DNA of 64,000 nucleotides from Clostridium sp. BSD9I1 (GCF_900185645.1 NZ_FYAM01000023.1:620001-684000), one strand, 5' to 3'; shown: positions 16,888 to 24,948, numbered from the stretch's first letter. The notes: generated by a model not told the origin, from the letters alone. Program-made: numbers and translations.

Positions 16888-18552
16888 TTATTGAATATCT
16901 TCTGGATTTATTACATTCTTAATATCCTTGATTTCTTCCCATCTCTCTTTGCTTATTCTATAGCCTGTTCCTGGTCCTCTATAATCATTGATATCATTAA
17001 CTGCGCTTATAACATCAAAGTTCTCATCAAGTATTGCTGATGTCTGTAGATAATCTCCAGTTACTCTTTGTTTAAGCATGTTTAATACGTTACTTGCAAT
17101 ATCATCAAATCCATTTTTGCTTAATGCTTTAACTATATCTATACCAGTGATTCTCTTCTTAAGCATTTCTTCTGCTGCCTTTAAGTCCTCAACTACATTT
17201 CTTTCTGGCATATCCTTACTTCCGTGAGCATAAGTTGCAGCTTCAATTTCTTCATCAGTTACAGCCGGGAATCCTAATTCTGCAAATACTGCTTGTATTG
17301 CTTTTGCTGCTTTATTTCTTATTGCAATGGTTTCTTCTTCTGAAACTGGTCTTAATCCACCATCTACCATTAAGTCTCTTTGAAGTACGTTGTAATCATC
17401 AAAGTCTTCTGCATCGAAGTTTGAGCCTGCAAACATATTGTCATAATTAGGAACTGCACTATATCCTGAGAATATAAAATCTGTTCCTGGAAGCATTTGC
17501 ATAAGTGTTCTTGCAGTTCTTCTTATGTCAGAGTGTGAGAAAGTTTGGTCATTTGCTGAAGCAACTTCTATATCAAGCATAGTAGTAATTAAGTTTTCAG
17601 CAAGTACTGCTCTTATTCCTGAAGGAACTGCTCCTGTCATACCTATACAGCTAACTGCTCCATTTTGAAGCCCTTGAACCCCAGCCCCTTTTGTTATGTA
17701 TATACATCTTGCCTCTAAGTAAAGCATTGATTTTCCTTCTGAATATCCCATTAATGCTTCTGAACCCGTACCTGATGTAAATCTCATCTTAAGCCCTCTT
17801 GAAGCATAGGATGATGCTAAGAATGCTTTTGACCATGGGGTATCATCTCCATCAGTAAATACCGCTTCAGTTCCATATACTGAAACTGTTTCAGCATAGC
17901 TTGTAAGTCCTCTCATACCAAGGTCAAGCTCTGTAGCTTCCTCTATTGCACATTGAGTTAAAACTCCTCCACGTCCTACCTGGGAACCTATAAGTATTGC
18001 TAATGCATTAAATGGTGCATATCTTACTATACCAACTGTAGTTTCTTGTTCCGAGAAGCCTCTAATAGCTGCTTCTGCTGCATCTGCTGCAATTTGCACT
18101 GGGTTGTCCTTTAAATTTGTAACATGGCATTGATTTGATGGAGTTTTCCTAGCTCTCATCTTTTGAAGTGCCATCATCATTTCAACTACGTTCATGTGTG
18201 ATACAACTTCTACTATCTTTGCTGGTGTTATTGATGTTGTTATATTTACAATTTCATCTCTGCCAACATTTATATCTACAAGCATTTGAGAAATTTTTAA
18301 CGAATCTAAGTTCATTGATTTTTCAGCGTTTTCTAGGTTTATTGCATAGTCTGCTATAAATCTATCTATTGTATCGAAATCTTCTCTTTTCTTTCCATCA
18401 AGTTCTACTACTACTCCATTTTCGATTTTTATAGAAGGCTTAGGATCATTTGGGCTATCCATTGCTATTATTCCTTCTTCTGGCCATTCACCTATAAGAC
18501 CGTCTTGGTTTACAGGACGCTGTGCTAAAACTTGAAATCGTTTTGATCTCAT
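16888..18552 (-). CDS. dhaB: B12-dependent glycerol dehydratase, large subunit
   Basis: 554-residue alpha subunit (usual length about 555) that dehydrates glycerol to 3-hydroxypropionaldehyde by adenosylcobalamin radical chemistry. It starts MRSKRFQVLAQRPVNQDG and contains the TIM-barrel active-site segments VGIVRYAPFNALAILIGSQ, RFTSGTGSEALMGYSEGKS and EARCIYITKGAGVQGLQNG. It is the first gene of the operon, read from a promoter near 18640-18670 with paired upstream boxes. It is unrelated to the B12-independent glycyl-radical dehydratase of C. butyricum. Confidence 0.97.
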   Translation of the reverse strand: MRSKRFQVLAQRPVNQDGLIGEWPEEGIIAMDSPNDPKPSIKIENGVVVELDGKKREDFDTIDRFIADYAINLENAEKSMNLDSLKISQMLVDINVGRDEIVNITTSITPAKIVEVVSHMNVVEMMMALQKMRARKTPSNQCHVTNLKDNPVQIAADAAEAAIRGFSEQETTVGIVRYAPFNALAILIGSQVGRGGVLTQCAIEEATELDLGMRGLTSYAETVSVYGTEAVFTDGDDTPWSKAFLASSYASRGLKMRFTSGTGSEALMGYSEGKSMLYLEARCIYITKGAGVQGLQNGAVSCIGMTGAVPSGIRAVLAENLITTMLDIEVASANDQTFSHSDIRRTARTLMQMLPGTDFIFSGYSAVPNYDNMFAGSNFDAEDFDDYNVLQRDLMVDGGLRPVSEEETIAIRNKAAKAIQAVFAELGFPAVTDEEIEAATYAHGSKDMPERNVVEDLKAAEEMLKKRITGIDIVKALSKNGFDDIASNVLNMLKQRVTGDYLQTSAILDENFDVISAVNDINDYRGPGTGYRISKERWEEIKDIKNVINPEDIQ

Positions 18553-18641
18553 TAATTATTCCTCCCTTTTCTTACACTTACTATTTATTATTAATTTTCT
18601 ATTTTCCTATGGATTGTTACTTTTTTATCTATATAATAATG

Positions 18642-18670
18642 ATACAATAAACTTGTTTAAACTTTATCAA
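18642..18670 (-). promoter_or_regulatory. Putative dhaB promoter
   Basis: Minus-strand TTGATA (18665-18670), a 17-bp spacer and TTGTAT (18642-18647), leaving a leader of roughly 80 nt before dhaB. The -10 is poor, as expected for an activator-dependent promoter. Confidence 0.5.
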
Positions 18671-18687
18671 ACTATATTGGCATGTAT

Positions 18688-18702
18688 TTGTACATTTTTG
18701 TC
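18688..18702. promoter_or_regulatory. dhaB upstream activator box 1
   Basis: TTGTACATTTTTGTC, one of two near-identical 15-mers. Its edge lies 17 bp upstream of the inferred -35, a typical position for an AraC-type activator. The adjacent PocR/AraC two-component system is the natural candidate. Confidence 0.5.
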
Positions 18703-18750
18703 TGGTTTAAATTGGCTAAATTTGCACTTGTAAATTCTTGCTATAGACAG

Positions 18751-18765
18751 TTGTACTTTTTTGTC
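18751..18765. promoter_or_regulatory. dhaB upstream activator box 2
   Basis: TTGTACTTTTTTGTC, 14 of 15 identical to box 1 and exactly 63 bp (six helical turns) away, so both lie on one face of the DNA. Confidence 0.5.
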
Positions 18766-18867
18766 CTACCTCCCCTCTAACCTGTTTATAAATAGGAATC
18801 TCACCAGTTTTAATTGAGCACAACTAGCAAAATAATTTAAAGTTTGTTATAATTTAATAAATAAACT

Positions 18868-18985
18868 CATGAACCGGGATGGGGTAGCTAGGGTTCCGCC
18901 TTACAATAGTTAAGGGCATGTGACCGAGGGCTACAGATTCTGCTGAGGCAGGAGGCACCTATTGGCATAAAAGGCCCGAGGGGGA
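18868..18985 (+). promoter_or_regulatory. ykkC-family riboswitch, NUDIX-associated (nucleoside diphosphate) subtype
   Basis: The leader carries the ykkC core: GCTAGGGTTCCG (18887-18898), then TGACCGAGGGCTAC closing the first helix with GTAGC, a middle stem, and a 3' helix containing GGCATAAAAGGCCCGAG, the equivalent of the ykkC GGGAUAAAAGCCCGGGAG element. A TATAAT box lies at 18848. It directly precedes a NUDIX hydrolase gene, the context of the ykkC variants reported to sense ADP and other nucleoside diphosphates. The GGCCCGAG of the aptamer is also the 5' arm of the terminator at 18973, so ligand binding should prevent termination (an ON switch). Confidence 0.85.
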
Positions 18986-19038
18986 AGGTTCGGCGTATTT
19001 CTCATGCGCTGAATCTTTCCTCTCGGGCCATTATTTTT
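18973..19038 (+). terminator. Riboswitch-controlled terminator
   Basis: A long stem from GGCCCGAGGGGGAAGGTTC (5' arm, shared with the aptamer) to GAATCTTTCCTCTCGGGCC (3' arm), followed by TTATTTTT and immediately by the NUDIX ribosome site AAGGAGG. It is a classic expression platform. Confidence 0.88.
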
Positions 19039-19054
19039 AAGGAGGTATATTTAT

Positions 19055-19495
19055 ATGGTTGAAGTTAAAGAAATTTGTCCGGGGGTAGCTATAGTTATAT
19101 TTAATAAAGAGGGCCAAGTACTGCTGCAAAAAAGAGCAGATGTGAAACTTTGGGGAATACCTTCTGGGCATGTAGAACCTGGAGAAACAGTTAGAGATGC
19201 TGCAATAAGAGAGGTATTAGAAGAAACAGGCCTTCAAGTTGAAATAACTCGATTGATTGGAGTTTATTCTGAACCGAGTTCCCAAATCTTCAAATATCCA
19301 GATGGACGTATTACTCATTTTGTAACCTGTTGTTTTCAAGCTGAGGTAGTAGGTGGCAATCTTACAATTTGTCCACCAGAAACACTGGATTTACGCTATT
19401 TCCCCTGTGACAATTTACCATCAGATATCTTAAAAATGCATCCGCTGTGGCTATCAGATGCTCTTACTCCAACATTGGAATCTTTTGTCCGATAA
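19055..19495 (+). CDS. NUDIX hydrolase under riboswitch control
   Basis: 146-residue NUDIX enzyme with a complete Nudix box (G-x5-E-x7-REVLEETG, about residues 38-60). GIPSGHVEPGETVRD is typical of small nucleotide-sugar or nucleoside-diphosphate-derivative hydrolases. Its expression appears gated by the upstream ykkC-type aptamer, which suggests a housekeeping role in clearing nucleotides or their derivatives. AAGGAGG lies 9 nt before the ATG. The exact substrate is unknown. Confidence 0.92.
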   Translation: MVEVKEICPGVAIVIFNKEGQVLLQKRADVKLWGIPSGHVEPGETVRDAAIREVLEETGLQVEITRLIGVYSEPSSQIFKYPDGRITHFVTCCFQAEVVGGNLTICPPETLDLRYFPCDNLPSDILKMHPLWLSDALTPTLESFVR

Positions 19496-19510
19496 CTCAT
19501 TTCTATAAAA

Positions 19511-19557
19511 ATACCGTAGACAATCAGCCTTTTCAACTGGGCTGATGACTACGGGTG
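19511..19557 (-). terminator. Terminator at the end of the minus-strand cassette-like array
   Basis: ACCGTAGACAATCAGCC pairs with GGGCTGATGACTACGGGT. On the minus strand a TATTTTTAT tract follows, so it mainly ends transcription of the array from 20-25 kb. It could also serve the NUDIX gene. Confidence 0.75.
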
Positions 19558-19587
19558 TAAAGATTAAATTTATATTCATATCAATTA

Positions 19588-19755
19588 TTATATTTTCTTG
19601 CTTCCATCTTTATTAAATATCTTCCTTAAATGTATATCCCTAATAATTATTATAACTATAGCACCCATTAATGAAAATAATAGTTGGTTTTCTTCATTAA
19701 TGACATGCATTAGTTTCCCAATTGATAAAATGTAAAAGATACCATTTGGAATTTA
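19588..19755 (-). pseudogene. Remnant of a small membrane protein gene
   Basis: An open frame directly after the flavodoxin-like stop encodes about 55 residues, including GIFYILSIGKLMHVINEENQ, one membrane helix (LFSLMGAIVIIII) and a basic tail ending KDGSKKI. There is no ribosome site. ATG at 19723 (MHVINEENQLL) would leave 40 residues without half of the apparent domain. It looks like the C-terminal end of a lost cassette gene. Confidence 0.45.
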
Positions 19756-19760
19756 TAAAA

Positions 19761-20330
19761 TCAGATACCACTATAGTTTATTTCATTTTTGGACTTTTCT
19801 ATAATCGCTTCTACATCAGCTCCCTTAATATCAAGATTTTCCGCCTTATAGCACATTACCTTCTGAATTCCATAAAACATTTGTGACAATGCCTTTATAT
19901 AATCAAATCCTAAATTAAATCCTTCTATCGTCCCACCCGCAGTAGTAACATAAATAATCCTCTTTGCTTTACACAGTCCAGTTGGGCAACCTTTAGGTGT
20001 ATACATAAAGGTTAACCCATTAACCGTTACAGCCTCAAAATATACTCTAACTGTTGCTGGAAAAGCTAAATCCCAATAAGGAGCTGCTATCACAATTTCA
20101 TCCGCCTCCGCAAACTGTTTCGCATATTGAAACATTGGCGCAGAAAAATTTTTTGATTTAACATAAGCATCTCGCTCTTGTAATGACCACCAATTTAATG
20201 GTTTAATATCTTCCCTTTCTAAATTTACTTCCTCAATCTTACCATGTAATTTTTTCAATACACTTTGCGCCAAAATATAAGTACGAGAATCAGGCCGTAC
20301 ACAGGCATTCACAAACAAAATCTTATTCAT
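19761..20330 (-). CDS. Flavodoxin-like NAD(P)H-dependent oxidoreductase
   Basis: 189-residue flavodoxin-fold quinone/azo-reductase family protein. It begins KILFVNACVRPDSRTYILAQ (FMN phosphate loop region), and IVIAAPYWDLAFPATVRVYF and IIYVTTAGGTIEGFNLG are the flavin-binding segments. I start at ATG 20330, after GTGGGGTGG, rather than at the GTG four codons earlier. It is the last intact gene of the repeat-separated array. Confidence 0.88.
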   Translation of the reverse strand: MNKILFVNACVRPDSRTYILAQSVLKKLHGKIEEVNLEREDIKPLNWWSLQERDAYVKSKNFSAPMFQYAKQFAEADEIVIAAPYWDLAFPATVRVYFEAVTVNGLTFMYTPKGCPTGLCKAKRIIYVTTAGGTIEGFNLGFDYIKALSQMFYGIQKVMCYKAENLDIKGADVEAIIEKSKNEINYSGI

Positions 20331-20385
20331 TTTCCACCCCACTAAATTACTATTTTTTAAGTCGCTTTACATCTTTTATATGCAG

Positions 20386-20417
20386 CATTGTTTTACTCTT
20401 GTGACACACTACTGTAA
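20386..20417 (-). repeat. Intergenic repeat R1 of the cassette-like array
   Basis: Contains TTTTACTCTTGTGACACA (plus strand), matching the TTTTACCCTTGTGACACAA consensus of R3-R6. It lies after the stop at 20451 of the preceding gene in transcription order. Confidence 0.6.
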
Positions 20418-20450
20418 GTTATTGTTTTTATTTACCAGCATGTCTACATA

Positions 20451-20882
20451 TTATTTTTGTTTTGAACATTTGAATGCTATAGCAGACAGAGTACACATTA
20501 TTAAAGAAATGACCAATACTATAATATCGATACCCACAAAGCTTTCAACAAAGAACCTAATTCCATACCACTGACCCCAAAGTAAGATTACGAATAAAGC
20601 TAATATTCCACCACTACTATCTGTAGAATTTACATATATCATCAACAGGCTAAGAATTATCATTACAATCCAAAATATAAGGAAATACTTTGCTATTACA
20701 CGTTTTTTACTTTTTAAGTTAATTTCTAAAATGACAAGCCAAATCACAAGGTAAGTACATGTAACAATAACATTTTTAGCTGTAGCTGGACTTCCCATCA
20801 AAAACTCTGGAAAATTCAATATTAATCCACCCAATATACCTACCATAGATAAAATAATTGCTGATATTATTTCTAATTTCAT
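20451..20882 (-). CDS. Four-helix membrane protein of unknown function
   Basis: 143 residues with four clear hydrophobic segments (about 5-25, 37-55, 67-90 and 105-130) and short polar loops, ending in a basic tail (KCSKQK). No family is recognised. It is flanked by repeats R1 and R2, like the other single genes of the array. It starts at ATG 20882 behind GGGAGAAG. Confidence 0.7.
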   Translation of the reverse strand: MKLEIISAIILSMVGILGGLILNFPEFLMGSPATAKNVIVTCTYLVIWLVILEINLKSKKRVIAKYFLIFWIVMIILSLLMIYVNSTDSSGGILALFVILLWGQWYGIRFFVESFVGIDIIVLVISLIMCTLSAIAFKCSKQK

Positions 20883-20907
20883 CTTCTCTCCCTTTTAAAA
20901 CAAGAAT

Positions 20908-20950
20908 TTACAGCATAAAAGCCACATAATTTGCTGTTGCGCTACAAAAT
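20908..20950 (-). repeat. Intergenic repeat R2
   Basis: TTTACAGCATAAAAGCCACATAATTT followed by a CTGTTGCGCTACA segment. It belongs to the subtype of R7 and R8 (CTGC-rich 3' half). Confidence 0.55.
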
Positions 20951-21062
20951 ATGGAGGCTGCAAACAAACCTAAAGAAATTACTTATATAATAACTATTTA
21001 GCTAAAGTTTATTTATCATCTTTAAAGAAACCAATAATACAAAAACTTAACCCAATAACTTT

Positions 21063-21260
21063 CTAGAGAAGTTGTATACCATGTCGTCTTGAGTCTTTAT
21101 CAATATAAATATTCACCGCTTGTACTGCTTTGAATGATACAATAATAGCCAACATATAAAGCATAACTTCTAAGATTGCTTTAATAATCCTCAAAAAAAC
21201 AATAAGCCTACAATCCCTATATTTTGCATAATAATTTCTTCTATATTTTAAAACTAATTG
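21063..21260 (-). pseudogene. Degraded membrane-protein reading frame
   Basis: Between R2 and R3 an open frame encodes a hydrophobic stretch (KAILEVMLYMLAIIVSFKAV) and then NIYIDKDSRRHGIQLL, interrupted by a TAG at 21063-21065. In the same frame it continues KVIGLSFCIIGFFKDDK to TAA. It has no ribosome site. It occupies exactly the place of a cassette gene, so I read it as a decayed one. Confidence 0.4.
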
Positions 21261-21280
21261 GCATTTAATTAATTTACTTT

Positions 21281-21324
21281 ATTTTACCCTTATGTCGTAA
21301 GATAAAAATATTGCGTAGTATAAA
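21281..21324 (-). repeat. Intergenic repeat R3
   Basis: ATTTTACCCTTATGTCGTAA then GATAAAAATATTGCGTAGTA, a member of the R3-R6 subtype, directly after the stop codon at 21332. Confidence 0.65.
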
Positions 21325-21331
21325 CTGTGTT

Positions 21332-21964
21332 TCAATCCTTGGAATGTTTAATAATAAACTTTCTCAATGTGCCCATTGTTTCATTCAGCATTTCTATGCT
21401 TTTTAGTGTATCTGAACATTCAAGACGATGATTGCCACCATCTATTTTAGTTAATTGAATATTTTTACTGTTCTCTATCACGCTCATACTTAAACTATTT
21501 ATTTTTCCGTCTTCTGAACCTGTAATAACTAAACATTGATAATTTACCGCGTTTTCAAATGTTTTATCTACTGGTGTTAAATAAACATGGATTTGCACAT
21601 AATCTTTCAAGCCTTTAGATAGCCTATTTTGGATAATAGTCCCCAAGCTTTTACCAATAAAAATTATTTTTTTATAATTTTTATTCAAACATTTCTTTAA
21701 TATCTGTTCTGATTCCCTGGCTACAATATCAAATTCTGTGTCAATATCAAAATCTTTACGTGAAATCTGAAAACCATAATCTATACAAAGTACATCTAAT
21801 CCAAGTTCTAATGCTGTTTTACATGAATAATACATAAGTGGCTTCTCATTTACATAACGCTCTCCTGGAAGAATAATAGTTAAAACATCACTATTTTGCT
21901 CAATACATCTATTCTCTAAAGTTACACTCCAATGAGAGTCGTATTGAATATTTTTTTCATTCAT
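21332..21964 (-). CDS. Alpha/beta-hydrolase-like protein
   Basis: 210 residues with an alpha/beta-hydrolase layout: LTIILPGERYVNEKPLMYYS near the N-terminus, the nucleophile elbow IIFIGKSLGTIIQ (GxSxG, Ser near residue 101), VYLTPVDKTF, CLVITGSEDGKI with the acid position and GGNHRLE with the presumed His. ATG at 21964 is chosen because GGGGGAG precedes it. It is probably a small esterase or peptidase-like hydrolase; the substrate is unknown. It is followed by repeat R3 and preceded by R4. Confidence 0.75.
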   Translation of the reverse strand: MNEKNIQYDSHWSVTLENRCIEQNSDVLTIILPGERYVNEKPLMYYSCKTALELGLDVLCIDYGFQISRKDFDIDTEFDIVARESEQILKKCLNKNYKKIIFIGKSLGTIIQNRLSKGLKDYVQIHVYLTPVDKTFENAVNYQCLVITGSEDGKINSLSMSVIENSKNIQLTKIDGGNHRLECSDTLKSIEMLNETMGTLRKFIIKHSKD

Positions 21965-22011
21965 TATTATTTCTCCCCCTTTAAGCTCATTACAAATCAT
22001 CACTTCGCCAT

Positions 22012-22053
22012 ATATTACCCTTGCCACATAATTTAAGAAAAATGTGTCTAAAA
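22012..22053 (-). repeat. Intergenic repeat R4
   Basis: ATATTACCCTTGCCACATAA then TTTAAGAAAAATGTGTCTAA. The inner CACAT/ATGTG arms make an imperfect hairpin. It begins 19 nt after the stop of the zinc-ribbon gene. Confidence 0.65.
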
Positions 22054-22071
22054 TGCAAATATAAATATTGC

Positions 22072-22311
22072 TTATTTTTCTTGGTTCATATCACAACTAC
22101 CATCTTTATAATCTATAATAATCTTCTCGCATTTACGGCAGCAGCTGGCTATCACTGCTGAACCTTGGAATATATATAACTTCGATAAAATAATTGACCC
22201 TTCATGAAATTTTGCCATTCCCACGTAAGACTTTTTATTTTTCCACGCAATTTCATGTGGGCTTTGTATAACTCCTTGTTCCATTTCTTCACCACAATAC
22301 GGACATTTCAT
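22072..22311 (-). CDS. Small zinc-ribbon protein (PF20097-like)
   Basis: 79 residues beginning MKCPYCGEEMEQGVIQSPHE, with a second Cys pair in SCCRKCEKIIIDY: a two-knuckle zinc ribbon around a beta-rich middle (EIAWKNKKSYVG). This matches the family of small proteins often mobile in Firmicutes accessory regions. ATG at 22311 is chosen because GGAGGTAGGAG directly precedes it. The role is unknown. Confidence 0.75.
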   Translation of the reverse strand: MKCPYCGEEMEQGVIQSPHEIAWKNKKSYVGMAKFHEGSIILSKLYIFQGSAVIASCCRKCEKIIIDYKDGSCDMNQEK

Positions 22312-22355
22312 AACTCCTACCTCCTCCTCAAAATATAAATAATCTTTGCTACGCA

Positions 22356-22399
22356 TTTTTTTACCCTTGTGACACAATTAAAGAAATATATGACTTAAC
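22356..22399 (-). repeat. Intergenic repeat R5
   Basis: TTTTTACCCTTGTGACACAA then TTAAAGAAATATATGACTTA, one of the best matches to the consensus. It lies between the nucleotidyltransferase remnant and the zinc-ribbon gene. Confidence 0.65.
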
Positions 22400-22449
22400 T
22401 GAATCTAAAATTATGTTACATCAACTCTACAAATTGGAATTTTGTTAGT

Positions 22450-22772
22450 TACTTGTATTCATTCGGAACATGAATATCAAGCTTCTCGTACAATAGTTTT
22501 ACATCATGCACAGCATTTTCATCATACTCATAGCCCAAGTGAAATAACACTTGATTTTCAGCATTAATACATCTTACCACTTTATCACCTATTTTCCCAA
22601 TCCCACTAAACACATCTGGGGGATATGCTCCTCCATCAAAAACAATGTACTCTTGTTCGTTGAATTTAAATATATGAAGATCAATTTTCCTACCTTTAGT
22701 ATCTTTCCAAACAGTGTGAGATATGGTTGTATATGCTAATTTATAAGTATTATATATTACTGTTGTAAGGCT
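22450..22772 (-). pseudogene. Truncated lincosamide/aminoglycoside nucleotidyltransferase-like gene
   Basis: An open frame of about 107 codons without a start encodes the C-terminal part of an aminoglycoside/lincosamide adenylyltransferase-type protein: KDTKGRKIDLHIFKFNEQ, FDGGAYPPDVFSGIGKIGDK, VVRCINAENQVLFHLGYEYDE, then a DVKLLYEKLDIHVPNEYK tail. The N-terminal LDGGWGVDALLG-type active-site segment is missing. I call it a 5'-deleted pseudogene within the cassette-like array; it cannot confer resistance as it stands. Confidence 0.7.
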
Positions 22773-22853
22773 TAATTATAATATTTACAATTAAATCTGC
22801 ACTATCTTTTGTCATAATAAAAAATATTCTCAATTACAACTGTATATTTAAAC

Positions 22854-23465
22854 TCATCTAATCTGCCTTTTTCTAAATCTAACTATATAAAAACATATTA
22901 ATCCAAAAACAATCACAGTAAATAACGGTATTAATAGTTTATTAGTTAAATAATATTGCTCTTCATTACTCTTAACTTTTTCTGTACCATCTAAACTGAC
23001 ATTAGCAGAAGTACTTAATGCCTTATTATCTTCATTTATCCTCTTTTGTGCTTCAAAGTATTTTCCCTCATTGATATACTTTTCATAACGAACTACCATA
23101 TCATATGATTCGCTCACAAGTTTTAAGACTTTATAATCATCAGATGTACTTTTAAATATCCAAGTATCATCAACCTTATTTTCATCTAACAAAACTGCTA
23201 CAATAAAGTCGCCCACTTTAGGTTTATTGTTTGTTCCATAATATTTATCAAATTTCTGGATTGAAATTTCTGATTGCTGTATACTCCCCATCATAACAGT
23301 AGAAGGAAAGATACTGTACGTATCTTTATTAATAGTAGTTATTTTTCCTATGAAGACTGCCTTTTGATTGCCTAACATAATTGACTCTGGTATATCCCCC
23401 GCATAGACATTTGTACTCACAAATAATAGAAACATAACAATGGTAATAAAAATCTTCTTTCTCAT
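22854..23465 (-). CDS. Secreted, C-terminally anchored protein of unknown function
   Basis: 203 residues. A signal peptide (1-22, ending VYAG) is followed by a beta-rich extracellular domain (FIGKITTINKDTYSIFPS, KPKVGDFIVAVLLDEN), a helical stretch and a C-terminal membrane helix (about 177-196) with a basic cytosolic tail (RFRKRQIR). This topology resembles small wall-side proteins seen in clostridial accessory islands. GGAGGGTTTGA precedes the ATG. No enzyme motif is seen. Confidence 0.7.
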   Translation of the reverse strand: MRKKIFITIVMFLLFVSTNVYAGDIPESIMLGNQKAVFIGKITTINKDTYSIFPSTVMMGSIQQSEISIQKFDKYYGTNNKPKVGDFIVAVLLDENKVDDTWIFKSTSDDYKVLKLVSESYDMVVRYEKYINEGKYFEAQKRINEDNKALSTSANVSLDGTEKVKSNEEQYYLTNKLLIPLFTVIVFGLICFYIVRFRKRQIR

Positions 23466-23510
23466 TCAAACCCTCCTACAATTATGTAATAATAAAAATA
23501 TTGATGATCA

Positions 23511-23554
23511 ATATTTTACCCTTGCGATACAATTTAAGAAAATTGTGTAGTAAA
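23511..23554 (-). repeat. Intergenic repeat R6
   Basis: ATTTTACCCTTGCGATACAA then TTTAAGAAAATTGTGTAGTA. The ACAATTT/AAATTGT arms form the clearest stem of the family. It lies 20 nt after the methyltransferase stop. Confidence 0.65.
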
Positions 23555-23574
23555 GATTATGCTCGTAACTTTCA

Positions 23575-24270
23575 TTACTTTTTTCGTAAAATAACATGAT
23601 GAAAGGATGCTATAGCTTTATACACTTCTAATTCACTTACCTTCAATTCCATTTTCAACATCTGTTCTTGCCATGTTTTATCCTTATGAATTTCTTGCTT
23701 TTGCTGTAAATCCCAAAATGTTCTCATCCCCAGAATTCTTTCTATTTTAAACTTATCTGACCATTCTAATATTTCTGTATCTTCATAGTAATTAATTGTA
23801 CCAAATTGTTGTGCATGTCCATTCTCTCCTTCTAATAATTCATTAGCATGTTCAAAATTATTCAATAACACTACCATTTGCATAACTCTTCCAACCTTAT
23901 TATGTTTTAAAACAGAAAGATAGCCATTAGTCTTTAATATCCTTGAAAATTCTTTAATAATTTTTTCTCTTTCACCTGCATACTCAAAAACATTGTGGCA
24001 CAATATCACATCAAATGATTCATCTTCAAAATTCTTAAGTTCTTTCATGTCTCCTTTTATTTGTATATAATCATTTTCTGTAAATCTATCTCGAAGCATC
24101 TTTTCATCTGGCTCGATTGCTAAAACCTCGTTGTCTATAGCAAAATGGTCGGCTGTAATACCATTTCCACTTCCAAAATCCAAAACTCTTTTATTATGTA
24201 TGAATTTTAGTTGCTCCCATGTCATTTTCTTTTGTAATAATTCCCAAGGAGCAATATCTCTAATATCCAT
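23575..24270 (-). CDS. Class I SAM-dependent methyltransferase
   Basis: 231 residues. Motif I is VLDFGSGNGITADHF (about residue 30), followed by VLAIEPDEKML (motif II), FDVILCHNVFEYAGE (motif IV region) and EFSRILKTNGYLSVLKHNK (motif VI). This is the small-molecule methyltransferase pattern of the UbiE/YrrT type. ATG at 24270 is used because AGAGGTG lies 8 nt upstream. It overlaps the HD gene end by 11 nt, so the two form one cassette-like unit. The substrate is unknown. Confidence 0.85.
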   Translation of the reverse strand: MDIRDIAPWELLQKKMTWEQLKFIHNKRVLDFGSGNGITADHFAIDNEVLAIEPDEKMLRDRFTENDYIQIKGDMKELKNFEDESFDVILCHNVFEYAGEREKIIKEFSRILKTNGYLSVLKHNKVGRVMQMVVLLNNFEHANELLEGENGHAQQFGTINYYEDTEILEWSDKFKIERILGMRTFWDLQQKQEIHKDKTWQEQMLKMELKVSELEVYKAIASFHHVILRKK

Positions 24271-24913
24271 TCTTAACACCTCTTATTATCACGCTATTTT
24301 TATCATAAAAAAAAGTATTCTCAATTACATTTGGTAAAACTTTGTAAATTGAGCAATTCATTTTTCTTTCAAAATATTCTTTTATTTCAAAGAGCTTATT
24401 CCACCTTATGACAGTATATTCATTGATACCATACCTTCGTGTTACATCAACTAACCGTTGCTCCATCAAACAAAATCCTGTTGGTAGCGCTAAAGCATCA
24501 CATAATTGAATCAACAAATCATAATCATCATAGATTATCGAATCAATATACTTTTTTATAAAATTATAGTCTTCTTTAGTTATATCTAACTTACCAATTA
24601 CAGACCTTATATCTTTTATACTATATGAATGGGTAATACATATTTTAGCTACATCATCCCAACCTTGATTACTACAATATTTAAATCCTTCAATTGTATG
24701 TCTTTCTTGTACTACACCAACCCTTCGACCTATATCATGTAACAATCCTAAAATATAAGCCTTATTACTATCCATATCATCACAAAATCCAGAAATATTT
24801 TTACAAGCCAGAGCTACATACTCTGAATGTTGTACCCATTTTCCTTTATTTAGTCTTTCTGCTTCTCTCAAAGCATTTATTGCAATATCTTTATTAGGAT
24901 ACTTTTTATTCAT
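24260..24913 (-). CDS. HD-domain hydrolase
   Basis: 217-residue HD-type metal-dependent phosphohydrolase-like protein. The first His (KWVQHSEYVALAC), the HD pair (YILGLLHDIGRRVG) and a distal Asp (LLIQLCDALALP) are present in order. ATG at 24913 follows AGAAGG. It is translationally coupled to the methyltransferase gene by an 11-nt overlap. Family members hydrolyse nucleotides or phosphate monoesters; no specific substrate can be inferred. Confidence 0.85.
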   Translation of the reverse strand: MNKKYPNKDIAINALREAERLNKGKWVQHSEYVALACKNISGFCDDMDSNKAYILGLLHDIGRRVGVVQERHTIEGFKYCSNQGWDDVAKICITHSYSIKDIRSVIGKLDITKEDYNFIKKYIDSIIYDDYDLLIQLCDALALPTGFCLMEQRLVDVTRRYGINEYTVIRWNKLFEIKEYFERKMNCSIYKVLPNVIENTFFYDKNSVIIRGVKNGY

Positions 24914-24948
24914 AACTAATACCTTCTTACTTTTTATAATTGATAAAT

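Noticed and set aside
17235..17450. Plus-strand open frames inside dhaB and other long genes
   Set aside because: Antisense shadows of conserved minus-strand genes without ribosome sites or recognisable domains.
18868..18985. Guanidine-I riboswitch
   Set aside because: The ykkC core is there but the TGACCGAGGG segment and NUDIX gene fit the nucleoside-diphosphate subtype; guanidine aptamers usually precede exporters or urea carboxylase genes.
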